Assembly (NCBI GenBank): GCA_963822905.1
Contig: CAWGJF010000001.1
Location: 124,001-188,000 of the forward strand
Length of the DNA: 64,000 nt
Source: CAWGJF01 sp963822905
GTDB lineage: Bacteria; Bacteroidota; Ignavibacteria; Ignavibacteriales; Ignavibacteriaceae
Direction: 5' to 3'
Within the stretch, counting starts at the first letter, position 1, and each line of letters starts with the position of its first letter. The notes under the pieces are model-generated. The model saw only the letters and a program-made list of their open reading frames with translations, did not search any database and had not been told where the DNA came from. Shown piece by piece: positions 7,113 to 16,066 of the stretch. A program made the position numbers and the translations under genes.

Positions 7113-9299
7113 TCATTTCAAATAAATCATCTTTTTCGTTTCAGTAAAAATTGAACCCGATTCTTTACTTATTGCTTTTATAGAATAAAAATATACTCCG
7201 GAAGTATATTCTCCCGATAAATTTTCAGGGGTAAATCTTTTTTCATATTTGCCCGCAGGTAATTCTTTTTTAACTAAGGTTGCAACTTTATTTCCCAGTA
7301 CATCATAAATTTTAATTGTTACAAAACTTTTTTCAGCAAGCTGCCAACTTATTTTTGTTGAAGGGTTGAAAGGATTTGGATAGTTCTGATAGAGTTTGAA
7401 ATCTACATTCGCAAGATCGTCAATTCCCGTGCTGCTAATACTTGTCCCGTTTCCTTTTAAACTCATCTGTTTGTTAATTAAACTTGTTTCCGAATCTGAA
7501 CGAATATTTAATACATCTGCAAACTGACCAACTGATGAAGGCGAAAAATCAATTTCTACTATTGCTGAGTTATGTGGCTGAATAACGACCGGGAAATCCT
7601 CACTAATAGTAAACACATCATTACCATGAAAAATTCCAGTGATAGTAACAGGGCTATTGGAATTGTTATTAATTCCAAAAGCTTCTGTGGAAATATTTCC
7701 AACCTGAACATCACCGAAATCGAGAGTATCAATTGTCGTTGTATACAATGTAGTTTGCCAGTTATCTTTTATTACCCGGTATGAAAATCCATCCGAAGGA
7801 TATTTTATCCTGAGCGCTAATGATCCGTCTGGTTTTACTTCTGTAATATATCCTGCCCGAACCCAATCAATTAATGTATTCCCGTTTGGAAATCTTCTGA
7901 CGCTTCCCATTGCGTCGGTTACATAATATGGAGAGTTAATATATTGCCAAACCAGTGTTGCTGTATGAAGTTCTTCACTTACTCTGTATTCAACAGCGCG
8001 GGAAAACGGAGGATTGCGTAAGTTTCCATTATCAAAGAGTGTAATATCCCCATTTGATATTCTTCTGACATCATGTTGATGAGAGAATTGATATTCTTCA
8101 TTTATAAAAGTGAATTCATTCTGTTTGCCGCCGAGCCTCCAGATTATATCCCCTGTTTGCCTGTTTATTTTAGTTATTTCATCCAAGTGTCTTGACGAAA
8201 GAATCAGGTTCCCATCAAAATCAACACAAATTGAGTTACTATGCACATAGTCAATTATCTGGGCGGTTAAGTCAATAGAAGAAGAAGCGTCAGTTACAGG
8301 GATATAATCCAGGCTTTTCCACTGGAACACTACATTCTTATTCGCATCTAATCCCTGGATTAAAAATCCGATTACTTCAGCATTCGACTTTCCCCCGGGA
8401 ACAATCTGGCTCATATCGATTACCCTGGGATCCATTCCTAATAAATATGAGCTTCCATCAGGAAGAACTAAAAGCTCGTGTAAATCTGTTTCAAATCCAT
8501 TTCCACAAGCAAAGCTGTCAACAATTTCATATGAACTATTCAACGCATAGAATTTACCATTTTTGGTATCGAAGTAAGTTATAGTTCCATTTGGTTGTTT
8601 TTTGAAATCGATTGCTGCTGAAGGAAGTTCGTTGTAATAAATAGGGTTTCCGTTATTTTCTACTATCATGTTCGCAGGGATTCCACCGCCTCCGAACAAA
8701 CTCATGAACAGATCTCCTTTATAGGGATTATCAAATTTTTCGATGGTTAATTCGGGATAATTTGGAGGCAGAGAATCTAAGTTTGCAGTTTTTCCAATGC
8801 GGATGGTTTTCTTTTTAAATTCCTTTTCTGAAATCCCTGATTCATCCGAAAATAATTTTAAAGCGTATTTCTTATTAATGATTTTATTTTTTATGGAAAA
8901 ACTAAAATGATTCCTGGCAGAAAAACTTCCTAATGTTGATAACAAACCGGATAAATCTACTTTTATTATGTCTCGGAGCTCAAAATTTTTATAAGGTTTA
9001 AATATGATTGTTCTGTTATCATCTGATAAAAAAGTGTTCCCGGAAATTCGTCCTGATTTTTCTCCCGTTACTATTAATAAATCAGGTGAGAACTGAAAGC
9101 CAGGATCAACAGGGTTTTTTAAACTTATAATGACATTATTAGCAGGTGAATTATCGACAGAACCTGGTTTTGGAGATACGTATTCAACAATTGTCTGATC
9201 AATAGTTTGAGCAGATACAGACGTAAAAATCAACAGACTAAAAAGAATACAGAATAATTGAGTGTAAGAGAATCTTCTTTTTGTGTTTATAATTTTCAT
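7113..9299 (-). CDS. Arylsulfotransferase (ASST)-like T9SS-secreted protein
   Basis: 728 residues from the ATG at 9299, chosen because a clean signal peptide (ending SVSAQ) follows; an upstream in-frame start would add 20 residues before it. After the signal comes an Ig-like domain of the Big_5 type (about 30-125), then a beta-propeller resembling ASST/arylsulfotransferase_2 proteins with FSHQHDVRRISNG (H407 and H409) and repeated WRLGG/LVWQY blades. An HYDIN/choice-of-anchor-D type domain (about 575-670, FGDVQVGN) and a C-terminal T9SS sorting domain (YQNYPNPFNPSTKISW) complete it. ASST enzymes transfer sulfate between phenols; whether this one is active is uncertain. Confidence 0.82.
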   Translation of the reverse strand: MKIINTKRRFSYTQLFCILFSLLIFTSVSAQTIDQTIVEYVSPKPGSVDNSPANNVIISLKNPVDPGFQFSPDLLIVTGEKSGRISGNTFLSDDNRTIIFKPYKNFELRDIIKVDLSGLLSTLGSFSARNHFSFSIKNKIINKKYALKLFSDESGISEKEFKKKTIRIGKTANLDSLPPNYPELTIEKFDNPYKGDLFMSLFGGGGIPANMIVENNGNPIYYNELPSAAIDFKKQPNGTITYFDTKNGKFYALNSSYEIVDSFACGNGFETDLHELLVLPDGSSYLLGMDPRVIDMSQIVPGGKSNAEVIGFLIQGLDANKNVVFQWKSLDYIPVTDASSSIDLTAQIIDYVHSNSICVDFDGNLILSSRHLDEITKINRQTGDIIWRLGGKQNEFTFINEEYQFSHQHDVRRISNGDITLFDNGNLRNPPFSRAVEYRVSEELHTATLVWQYINSPYYVTDAMGSVRRFPNGNTLIDWVRAGYITEVKPDGSLALRIKYPSDGFSYRVIKDNWQTTLYTTTIDTLDFGDVQVGNISTEAFGINNNSNSPVTITGIFHGNDVFTISEDFPVVIQPHNSAIVEIDFSPSSVGQFADVLNIRSDSETSLINKQMSLKGNGTSISSTGIDDLANVDFKLYQNYPNPFNPSTKISWQLAEKSFVTIKIYDVLGNKVATLVKKELPAGKYEKRFTPENLSGEYTSGVYFYSIKAISKESGSIFTETKKMIYLK

Positions 9300-9519
9300 A
9301 TGCAGGTTCCTGACATTTATTATAGAACGAATCCCCCGAAAAGCAGAATTTTTGAACAAATACTGATTCCCAAGTTAATAAATATATGAGTATTATCAAC
9401 GCAAGGTATCTATTTTATTGAAGAAATTGTTTTGGACAGTTTGTGACAGCGAATCAATCTTGATTAAAAGATTAAGTTGTATAATTTTAGAATATGAAAA
9501 TGCAGGAGTGAAATTAATT

Positions 9520-10188
9520 ATGAAAAAAAGTTTTTATTTATTAATTACTTTAATATTGTTTCTACAATTTTTCCCGGTATGCCGGGAAGAAGGAACAATT
9601 GCTCAATCACAACCCCGTAATTCGAAAAAGAAGGATTTAAAAATGGAAGGAATAGAAAAAGCAACATTTGGTTCCGGATGTTTCTGGTGCTCTGAAGCGA
9701 TTTTTGAAAGAGTGAAGGGTGTTCTTTCAGTTATTTCGGGTTATTCTGGCGGAACAGTGGAAAACCCAACGTATGAACAAGTATGCACAGGAAAAACAGG
9801 ACACGCTGAATCTATTCAGATTACTTATGATCCAAAAGTAGTTTCATATCCTGAACTGCTGGAAATTTTTTGGCGATCACACGATCCCACAACATTAAAT
9901 CGTCAGGGTAATGATGTCGGTACACAATACCGCTCGGTTATTTTTTATCATACCGATGAGCAGAAAAAACTGGCAGAAGAATACAAGAAAAAGTTAAACG
10001 ATTCGGGAGCCTGGGATAAACCGATTGTTACCGAAATAGTTCCTTACAAGAATTTTTATAAAGCGGAAGCATATCATCAGGATTACTTTAAAAATAATCC
10101 TCACCAGGGTTACTGTTCTTTTGTGATTGCTCCAAAAGTTGAAAAGTTCGAAAAAGTATTTAAAGATAAAATAAAATCTGTGAAATAA
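9520..10188 (+). CDS. msrA: Peptide methionine sulfoxide reductase MsrA, exported form
   Basis: 222 residues from the ATG at 9520, preceded by AGGAG. The MsrA core starts at about residue 45 with GSGCFWCSEAIFE, whose first Cys (about C54) is the catalytic nucleophile reducing methionine-S-sulfoxide. The family motifs GYSGG, GHAES, RQGNDVGTQYRS and the C-terminal GYCSF (resolving Cys) are all present. An N-terminal hydrophobic leader, with a Cys near its end that is only a weak lipobox, suggests periplasmic repair of oxidised envelope proteins. It is followed 36 bases later by the universal stress protein gene, an apparent oxidative/stress pairing. Confidence 0.95.
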   Translation: MKKSFYLLITLILFLQFFPVCREEGTIAQSQPRNSKKKDLKMEGIEKATFGSGCFWCSEAIFERVKGVLSVISGYSGGTVENPTYEQVCTGKTGHAESIQITYDPKVVSYPELLEIFWRSHDPTTLNRQGNDVGTQYRSVIFYHTDEQKKLAEEYKKKLNDSGAWDKPIVTEIVPYKNFYKAEAYHQDYFKNNPHQGYCSFVIAPKVEKFEKVFKDKIKSVK

Positions 10189-10224
10189 AATTATTTTTAA
10201 TAATAGTTATCCATCAGGTGCAGT

Positions 10225-11151
10225 ATGATAAAAAAACTAAACAGGATTCTTTTTCCTCATGATTTTTCGAAATGTGCCGGACAGGCCTTTACACATGCGA
10301 TTTATTTTGCCAAAAAACATGACGCAGAACTTCACTTACTGCATGTGGTTACGTTATTTGAAGATGCTCCACAGATTGACGAGAATAATTTTCCCGACAA
10401 AGTAAGCCTTCAAAAAAGATTTGAAGAAATATCAGCTTCTAAAATGAAGGGGCTAAAAGAAACCTACGAAACAGATAAAGTAAAAATAGTAACAGCAGTA
10501 AAAAGAGCGGTTTCTGAAGCGCCGGAAATTCTCGAATATGCCGAAGAAAAAGATATTGATCTTATTGTAATGGGAACTCATGGAAGAAGAGGGCTCGGGC
10601 ACTTATTTCTCGGAAGTGTTGCTGAAGAAGTTGTAAGACTTTCAAACGTTCCGGTTTTTACAATTAAAGAAACCGAAAAACCAAAACCCATTAAAAACTG
10701 GGAAAAGATTTTAGTCCCGATTGATTTTTCAGAACATTCTCAGACAGCACTTGCGCATGCAAAATCTATTGCCGAATCTTATGAAGCAGGGTTACAACTT
10801 CTTCATGTTATTGAAGAACCCGTTCATCCTGCGCTTTCTCTCGGGGGGAAATCTTCAATCTTTGATATCATACCCGACCTGAGAACTGACTGTAAAAAGA
10901 GAATAGAACAGATGATCAAAGAAACAAAAGGTCCGAACGTAAAATCAGAGATATTTATTATTGAGGGTACAGCTTCATCTGATATAATCAGATTTGCAAG
11001 CGAAACAAATTCCGATCTGATAGTAATTGCAACGCATGGATTAACAGGAATAGAACATTTGTTAATAGGAAGCGTAACAGAAAAAGTAGTACGCATGGCA
11101 GGTTGTCCGGTCTTTACAGTGAAATCATTTGGTAAGCAGTTAGTTGACTAG
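10225..11151 (+). CDS. Tandem universal stress protein (two UspA domains)
   Basis: 308 residues made of two UspA domains (about 1-148 and 158-302). Each ends in the ATP-binding signature G-x2-G-x9-G-S: GTHGRRGLGHLFLGS in the first and ATHGLTGIEHLLIGS in the second. Both motifs are intact, so it probably belongs to the nucleotide-binding class. There is no signal peptide, so it is cytosolic. It lies 36 bases after msrA in the same orientation and may be co-expressed with it. Tandem Usp proteins are linked to stress survival, with no fixed partner. Confidence 0.93.
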   Translation: MIKKLNRILFPHDFSKCAGQAFTHAIYFAKKHDAELHLLHVVTLFEDAPQIDENNFPDKVSLQKRFEEISASKMKGLKETYETDKVKIVTAVKRAVSEAPEILEYAEEKDIDLIVMGTHGRRGLGHLFLGSVAEEVVRLSNVPVFTIKETEKPKPIKNWEKILVPIDFSEHSQTALAHAKSIAESYEAGLQLLHVIEEPVHPALSLGGKSSIFDIIPDLRTDCKKRIEQMIKETKGPNVKSEIFIIEGTASSDIIRFASETNSDLIVIATHGLTGIEHLLIGSVTEKVVRMAGCPVFTVKSFGKQLVD

Positions 11152-11175
11152 AAAGGAATCTGTTATAACTATTAT

Positions 11176-11583
11176 TTATAAAAAACAGTAAGCCAAACAC
11201 ACCCGCGACTTGCATCCTGTCCAGGACACACGATGTTTTGTGTGTGCAGGAATATTAATATAGTCTCCCGCAGTTAAGTTGATCAGTTTACCCTCTTCAA
11301 ATAATAGTTTTGCATTTCCTTTCAGAAGAACAACCCATTCATTTTCTTCCTGATCGTACCAAAAATTCTCAGGGCTTGGATGTCCCTTTGAAATTATTTT
11401 TTCTACTCTGACATTTTCTGAAGAAACCAAAGTTTCAATAATTTCATCCGGAAAATTATCCGGAATATCTGAAAAGATATTTTTAGCTGAGTTGATCAAT
11501 GCTTTAGAAAAATAATGATTTTTAATTTTTGAGTGAAAGGAAAAACTTAAATAATGATGTTTTTTGAGGAGGATTTCCGGCAA
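11176..11583 (-). CDS. Cupin-domain protein
   Basis: Up to 135 residues; the C-terminal 90 form a single cupin barrel. Cupin motif 1 is represented by NEWVVLLKGNAKLLFE and motif 2 by AGDYINIPAHTKHRV; one His of motif 2 is present, while motif 1 lacks the usual HxH. Homologous small cupins usually start near the sequence KNIFSDIP, about 30 residues into this frame. No ATG or ribosome-binding site is found there; the only starts are TTG codons at 11583 and 11499, so the start is uncertain. It is convergent with the universal stress gene. Ligand unknown. Confidence 0.75.
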   Translation of the reverse strand: MPEILLKKHHYLSFSFHSKIKNHYFSKALINSAKNIFSDIPDNFPDEIIETLVSSENVRVEKIISKGHPSPENFWYDQEENEWVVLLKGNAKLLFEEGKLINLTAGDYINIPAHTKHRVSWTGCKSRVCLAYCFL

Positions 11584-11705
11584 CTATTTCAGCACAAAAC
11601 CGGGTTCGTGACTTTAAATTCTTTTAGTTGAAACCAAAACTATTTTTCCCTAATGCCGATTTATCCTTCTTTGAATTCCAGGCATCTAATTTTTATCTGC
11701 TTCCG

Positions 11706-12089
11706 TTACATCGTCGTTTCGTCATACAACACATCATTCAAAGAAAAGGAAGGATTTTTTCTGTCGGTTCTTACACTCTTGGTTATAAATTCTATAGTTT
11801 GTCCTGGCGCAATATCAAATATAGTTGCACTTGCCGATTCCCCCGCAATTTCATATTTAATGAAAACATTCTTTAACGGTTTACTTGTGTTGTTTCTTGC
11901 TGTACCCTTAACTACCGCATCAAAGGATGAAGCTATAGAAGATGCCAGGCTTGCATCATAATTAGCAGATTGGGAAACCATTATTTTGCCTGAAACATCT
12001 ACCGTGGTAACATTAAGTTTTTGGAAGAGGTAATACCCGCCATACCCGGCACCAGCCAGTATCAGTATTATGAGCAGGATGTTCTTCAT
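11706..12089 (-). CDS. Small membrane-anchored protein with FxLYD-like domain
   Basis: 127 residues. An N-terminal membrane helix (ILLIILILAGAGYGGYYLF) is followed by a beta-rich domain. Its pattern, 'V.GTARNNTSKPLKNVFIKYEI' then 'IAPGQTIEF', resembles the FxLYD/DUF3426-type Ig-like fold found in many secreted bacterial proteins. The ATG at 12089 is supported by a GAGGT about 7 bases upstream on the minus strand. It lies 122 bases upstream of the cupin gene on the same strand. Function unknown. Confidence 0.7.
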   Translation of the reverse strand: MKNILLIILILAGAGYGGYYLFQKLNVTTVDVSGKIMVSQSANYDASLASSIASSFDAVVKGTARNNTSKPLKNVFIKYEIAGESASATIFDIAPGQTIEFITKSVRTDRKNPSFSLNDVLYDETTM

Positions 12090-12308
12090 TAAGTAACCTC
12101 GTTATTTTTACTTCATTCGCAAAAGACAAAAACTATTCCTTGATAAATATTAACAAACCAATTTATTGTGTAGAAAATGCTTACTAATGAAGACAAAAAA
12201 ACGACAAAAACGCTGTCAGCTACTCTTCTTAAAATAATACGGAAAAACTTTCCTGTAATTTCTTCTTAAAATTTATTGTGTTTGTCAAAAATGTCGTATT
12301 AGAAGAAT

Positions 12309-13856
12309 TCATTTTTTTATCTTTTTGATCAATTCTTCTTTTAAATTCCAGAGTTGTTGTGAAAGAGAGACGTGGTAATAGTGTGGATTGATTAATCTCT
12401 TAACTCCCGAATCCAGTTTTTCAAGATCCGACTTTCGCTGGTTTCGCAAGCCGTCAATTGATGGAAAATCATAAACAATTTTTCCTTCTCTGGTTATGTC
12501 AACCAGGAGTGGTTCGACTTCGGAAATTTCTTTTTTCGCTAGGCTTCTGAATTTTGCTGATGATGTTGGATGACGAAGAATAAGAGTTTCGGTGTCTTCC
12601 GGATTTTCATCAGCCAGACAGATTAAATCGGCAGTTGCTTTTTGATTTTTATCATAAAGTCTCCACACTTGCTTGTTGCCCGGGTTTGTCATCTTCTCTA
12701 CTGAATCAGAAATTTTTATCGCTTGCTGCCATACGCCATCTTTTTTGATTGAAATTAATTTATAAACTCCTCCGAGGGCAGAATCCCCTGCTGAAGTTAT
12801 AAGCCTGGTACCGACACCGAAAATTAATCTTTTAATAATTGAATCTGCATCAGCACCCTGCTTTGGTGCATCTTCAGAAATTTGTGAAATGATTTGCCAG
12901 ATATTCATCTCGTCAAGCTCATTTGAAAGTACAATCCCAACTTCTGAAAGTCCTGCCTTATCAAGCATAATGGCAACCTTGATACTCAGGTATGCGAGAT
13001 CGCCCGAATCCAGTCTAACTCCAACAGGTTTATGACCTTGCTTTTTCAATTTCTGAAAAACTTTTATTGCATTTGGTACTCCGCTTTCTAAAGTGTTTAT
13101 TGTGTCGACGAGAAGAATACACTCATCAGGATACATATCTGCAAATTCCTGAAAAGCTTCTTCTTCTGTTCCACCCATTGCAATAAACAATTGAACCATG
13201 CTGTGAGCATGAGTTCCTTTTGGAGGCAAACCCAATAAGTGTGAAATTCCAACATTAGAACTGAAATCAGCGCCTCCAATTAATGCGGCTCTTACTCCGG
13301 CAATTGCTCCTCTATCCTGTGCACGCCTGGTTCCAAAGTCAAGCAAAGTTTGTCGCTTGCTGATTTCTTTAATTCGTGAAGCTTTTGTTGCAATTAATAT
13401 CTGGTAGTTCAATTGATTCAAAAGAGCAGTTTCAAGTATTTGTACGATTGCAAGCGGACCTTGAGCGATTGTTAAAGGTAAATTCGGGTGAACTACCCTT
13501 CCTTCCGGAATTGCTCTGATTGATACCTTTGAATAGTTTCCTTCAGCTTTAAGCCAGTTCAAAAAATCTTCATCAAAAATTTTTTTGTCAGCCCTGTTTT
13601 TAGTGTTTTTCAAATATTCAAAATCATTTTCGGTAAATGATGTGTTTGTCATCCAGTCAATAAACCATTCAAGTCCTGCATTTATACAATAGCCTGCTTT
13701 GTGAGTTCCGTAATCAGGGTAATTGCGAAAATAATGTTCAAATTGTGTTGGCTGATTATGAAGCCCATGTTTAAAATAAAACTGAGCCATAACAAGTTCG
13801 TATTGATCTGTAAATAAAAAGCCTTCGCTAACATTTTGATCGAATTTCTTTAGCAT
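12309..13856 (-). CDS. pncB: Nicotinate phosphoribosyltransferase
   Basis: 515 residues, the size of the bacterial class with an N-terminal YELVMAQFYF motif. It converts nicotinate plus PRPP (with ATP hydrolysis) to nicotinate mononucleotide in NAD salvage. Family signatures visible are LDFGTRRAQDRGA, GVRLDSGDLAYLS and FGVGTRLITS, the last two lining the PRPP/phosphate site. It is intact with no frameshift. Its divergent neighbour 142 bases away is a nicotinamidase-like gene, the enzyme that would supply nicotinate, which supports the assignment. Cytosolic. Confidence 0.95.
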   Translation of the reverse strand: MLKKFDQNVSEGFLFTDQYELVMAQFYFKHGLHNQPTQFEHYFRNYPDYGTHKAGYCINAGLEWFIDWMTNTSFTENDFEYLKNTKNRADKKIFDEDFLNWLKAEGNYSKVSIRAIPEGRVVHPNLPLTIAQGPLAIVQILETALLNQLNYQILIATKASRIKEISKRQTLLDFGTRRAQDRGAIAGVRAALIGGADFSSNVGISHLLGLPPKGTHAHSMVQLFIAMGGTEEEAFQEFADMYPDECILLVDTINTLESGVPNAIKVFQKLKKQGHKPVGVRLDSGDLAYLSIKVAIMLDKAGLSEVGIVLSNELDEMNIWQIISQISEDAPKQGADADSIIKRLIFGVGTRLITSAGDSALGGVYKLISIKKDGVWQQAIKISDSVEKMTNPGNKQVWRLYDKNQKATADLICLADENPEDTETLILRHPTSSAKFRSLAKKEISEVEPLLVDITREGKIVYDFPSIDGLRNQRKSDLEKLDSGVKRLINPHYYHVSLSQQLWNLKEELIKKIKK

Positions 13857-13998
13857 AATAAAATTGAATTTTGTTAAAATTATTTAATAAAGTTACATCA
13901 ACTTAACTATATAATTTGATTTTTTCTGTTTCAGATCATTGTTAGATTGAGAACAGGATGTTATAAAAATATTTTGTAAAAAGATTGGAGAAGATGCA

Positions 13999-14623
13999 AT
14001 GAAATTTAATTTTATTCCTCCAAAAGAAGTTGAAGTTCCGGAATTAAATTTTAAAGAAAGTATAGAACTCAATTCAAAAAAATCAGCGCTTATTATTGTT
14101 GATATGCAAAATGATTTTGTAAAAGAAGGCGGAAGCCTTTTAGTTCCTGCTGCGAACGAAACAATTTCCAACATCAAATTTTTAATTGACCAGGCAAGAA
14201 AAAAAGAAACACCGGTTGTTTATACACAGGATACACATTTTGAAGGAGATAAAGAATGGGCAATCTGGCCGGAACACTGTCGTAAAGGAACAAAAGGTTG
14301 GCAGATAATTGATGAACTAAAACCTGAAGAAAACGATATGGTTTTTGAAAAGAACAGGTATGATGGTTTTTATGGGACTAATCTCGAGCATTATTTAAAA
14401 CATGTCTGGGAATATTGAAACCCTTGTTATTGTCGGAACAGTTTCTAGCATTTGTGTTTTACATACCGCAGCTTCTGCAGGATTGAGATGGTATAATATT
14501 GTTGTTCCGGCAGATGGAATTTCTGCTTTAACAGATTTTGACCAGGCAATGACTTTAAGACAGGTTTCAACTCTTTATACAGGGACAATAGTGAAGAGTT
14601 GTAGCGATATTATCTTTATATAA
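13999..14623 (+). pseudogene. Isochorismatase-family cysteine hydrolase (nicotinamidase-like), frameshifted
   Basis: Two overlapping frames together encode one isochorismatase-fold protein. The first (13999-14418) carries ALIIVDMQNDFV with the catalytic Asp and a HCRKGTKGW region. The second (14402-14623) carries IVGTVSSICVLHTAASAG with the nucleophilic Cys. The frame shifts by one base near the GGG at 14408-14410; removing one G restores ...KHVWNIETLVIVG. A strong ribosome-binding site (GGAGAAG) precedes the ATG. Adjacent to pncB, its likely role was deamidation of nicotinamide to nicotinate. Either a recent pseudogene or a base-calling error. Confidence 0.85.
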
Positions 14624-14639
14624 CTTTTCAGGAGACTAA

Positions 14640-15390
14640 ATGAAAATAAAAATCGGTCTGATAGGGGATTTTAATTCTGATGTTACTGCACACAATGCAA
14701 TCCCGCTTGCCTTAAAATTATCAGGGGAAAAACATAAATGTCTTGTTGAGTACGAATGGATGAATACGGAGTTGATCTTTCAAAAGTATCTGAACAAGAG
14801 TCGAATTCATTCGATGGATTATGGGCAGTGCCCGCTTCCCCATATAAAATACTGACGGTGCTCTTTACGCAATCAGGTTTGCAAGGGAAAATAATGTTCC
14901 GTTTCTCGGAACCTGCGGTGGATTTCAACATGTCGTTATTGAATATTTCAGAAATGTAATCGGGGTTAAAGATGCAGATCATCTTGAATCAAATCCGGGG
15001 ACATCAAAACCTGTAATCTCGGCATTATCTTGTTCAATGGTTGAAAAGAACGGAGATATTTTTTTGAAAGAAAATACTTTTGCTAAAAAGATTTTTAACG
15101 CCGAAAAAATAAACGAAACATATCATTGTAATTATGGATTTAATGAAGAATATCTGGAAATGTTGGAAAGAAGTGATCTAAAAATTTCCGGGTATGATAA
15201 AATCAAAGAAGTTAGAGTTATTGAGTTGAAAGATCACCCATTTTTTATAGCAACATTATTTCAGCCGGAAAGGTCTGCGTTAAAAAATCAAAACCATCTT
15301 TTAATCGATGCTTTTGTAAAAACGGTGATGAATCGCAACAAAAACATTTCCTTAAATGGTTTAGTTGAAATAGAAAAAATGAAGATGTAA
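14640..15390 (+). pseudogene. CTP-synthase-like glutamine amidotransferase domain protein, two frameshifts
   Basis: Pieces in three frames assemble into a stand-alone class I glutaminase of about 250 residues resembling the C-terminal half of CTP synthase. Start: KIGLIGDFNSDVTAHNA (14640-). Middle: DGLWAVPASPYK, in the frame containing 14756. Then, from about 14850, NVPFLGTCGGFQHVVIEYF with the nucleophilic Cys, and lastly FFIATLFQPERSALK near the C terminus. Frame breaks lie near 14755 and at the A run 14846-14849. It starts 17 bases after the nicotinamidase-like gene with AGGAG ahead, so the two form an operon. Stand-alone homologues have no settled function. Confidence 0.8.
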
Positions 15391-15510
15391 AATCGAAGGT
15401 ACTGAATGTGAGTAACCACATTAACTTCAAAAAACTATAATTGAATTGTCATTATTTAAAATAAATTTTATTATGCGAATACAATATTAATTTAAAAACA
15501 AGGAGATTTA

Positions 15511-15999
15511 ATGTCTTTAGAAATAAATAAAGTTGTATCTTTTAATTATACTTTAAAGGATAATGCCGGAACAGTTCTCGACACAACCGAGAATAAAGCC
15601 CCATTGACATTTTTAAGCGGATCTAATCAAATATTACCCAAATTAGAAGAAGCATTTGACGGAATGCTTATTGGCGGGAAGAAAAATGTGAAGATTGAAG
15701 CTGTCAATGCTTACGGAGAGTATGATGAAAAAGCTGTCCAGAATTTAAAGAAAGAACAATTTCCGGCGGATGCTAAACTTGAAACAGGAATGAGATATGT
15801 AGCAAACTCTCCTGAAGGCGGACAGGTTCCGTTTGTAATAACAGATGTAAAAGAGAATGAAATAACAGCAGATTTTAATCACCCGCTTGCAGGGGTTAAT
15901 TTAGAGTTTGATGTTGAACTTGTTGATGTAAGAGATGCAACTGAGGAAGAAATGCAGCACGGACACGTACATGGTCCGGGCGGGCATCATCATCACTAA
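15511..15999 (+). CDS. slyD: SlyD-type FKBP peptidyl-prolyl isomerase
   Basis: 162 residues. An FKBP fold interrupted by an IF (insert-in-flap) chaperone domain, as in SlyD: VSFNYTLKDNAGTVLDTT, the PLTFLSGSNQILPKLEEAF region, GMLIGGKKNV, and the return strand NHPLAGVNLEFDVELVDV. The C terminus is histidine-rich (HGHVHGPGGHHHH), the metal-binding tail typical of SlyD, which binds Ni/Zn. It catalyses prolyl cis-trans isomerisation and acts as a cytosolic chaperone and possible metal carrier. AGGAG precedes the ATG, and a perfect terminator hairpin follows. Confidence 0.93.
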   Translation: MSLEINKVVSFNYTLKDNAGTVLDTTENKAPLTFLSGSNQILPKLEEAFDGMLIGGKKNVKIEAVNAYGEYDEKAVQNLKKEQFPADAKLETGMRYVANSPEGGQVPFVITDVKENEITADFNHPLAGVNLEFDVELVDVRDATEEEMQHGHVHGPGGHHHH

Positions 16000-16020
16000 C
16001 CAGATTTGATGGTTAAAATA

Positions 16021-16052
16021 AAAAAGGCGAACCGTTTTGAGTTCGCCTTTTT
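16021..16052. terminator. Bidirectional rho-independent terminator
   Basis: AAAAAGGCGAAC (16021-16032) pairs perfectly with GTTCGCCTTTTT (16041-16052) around an 8-nt loop. A-rich and T-rich ends on both sides allow it to end the slyD transcript on the plus strand and the T9SS gene transcript on the minus strand. The same stem recurs at 24409-24430. Confidence 0.9.
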
Positions 16053-16066
16053 AGTTTTAATTGAAT

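Noticed and set aside
12170..12268. 30-codon open frame in the gap between the FxLYD-like gene and pncB
   Set aside because: No ribosome site, no hydrophobic or motif-bearing sequence, and length is expected by chance in AT-rich DNA.
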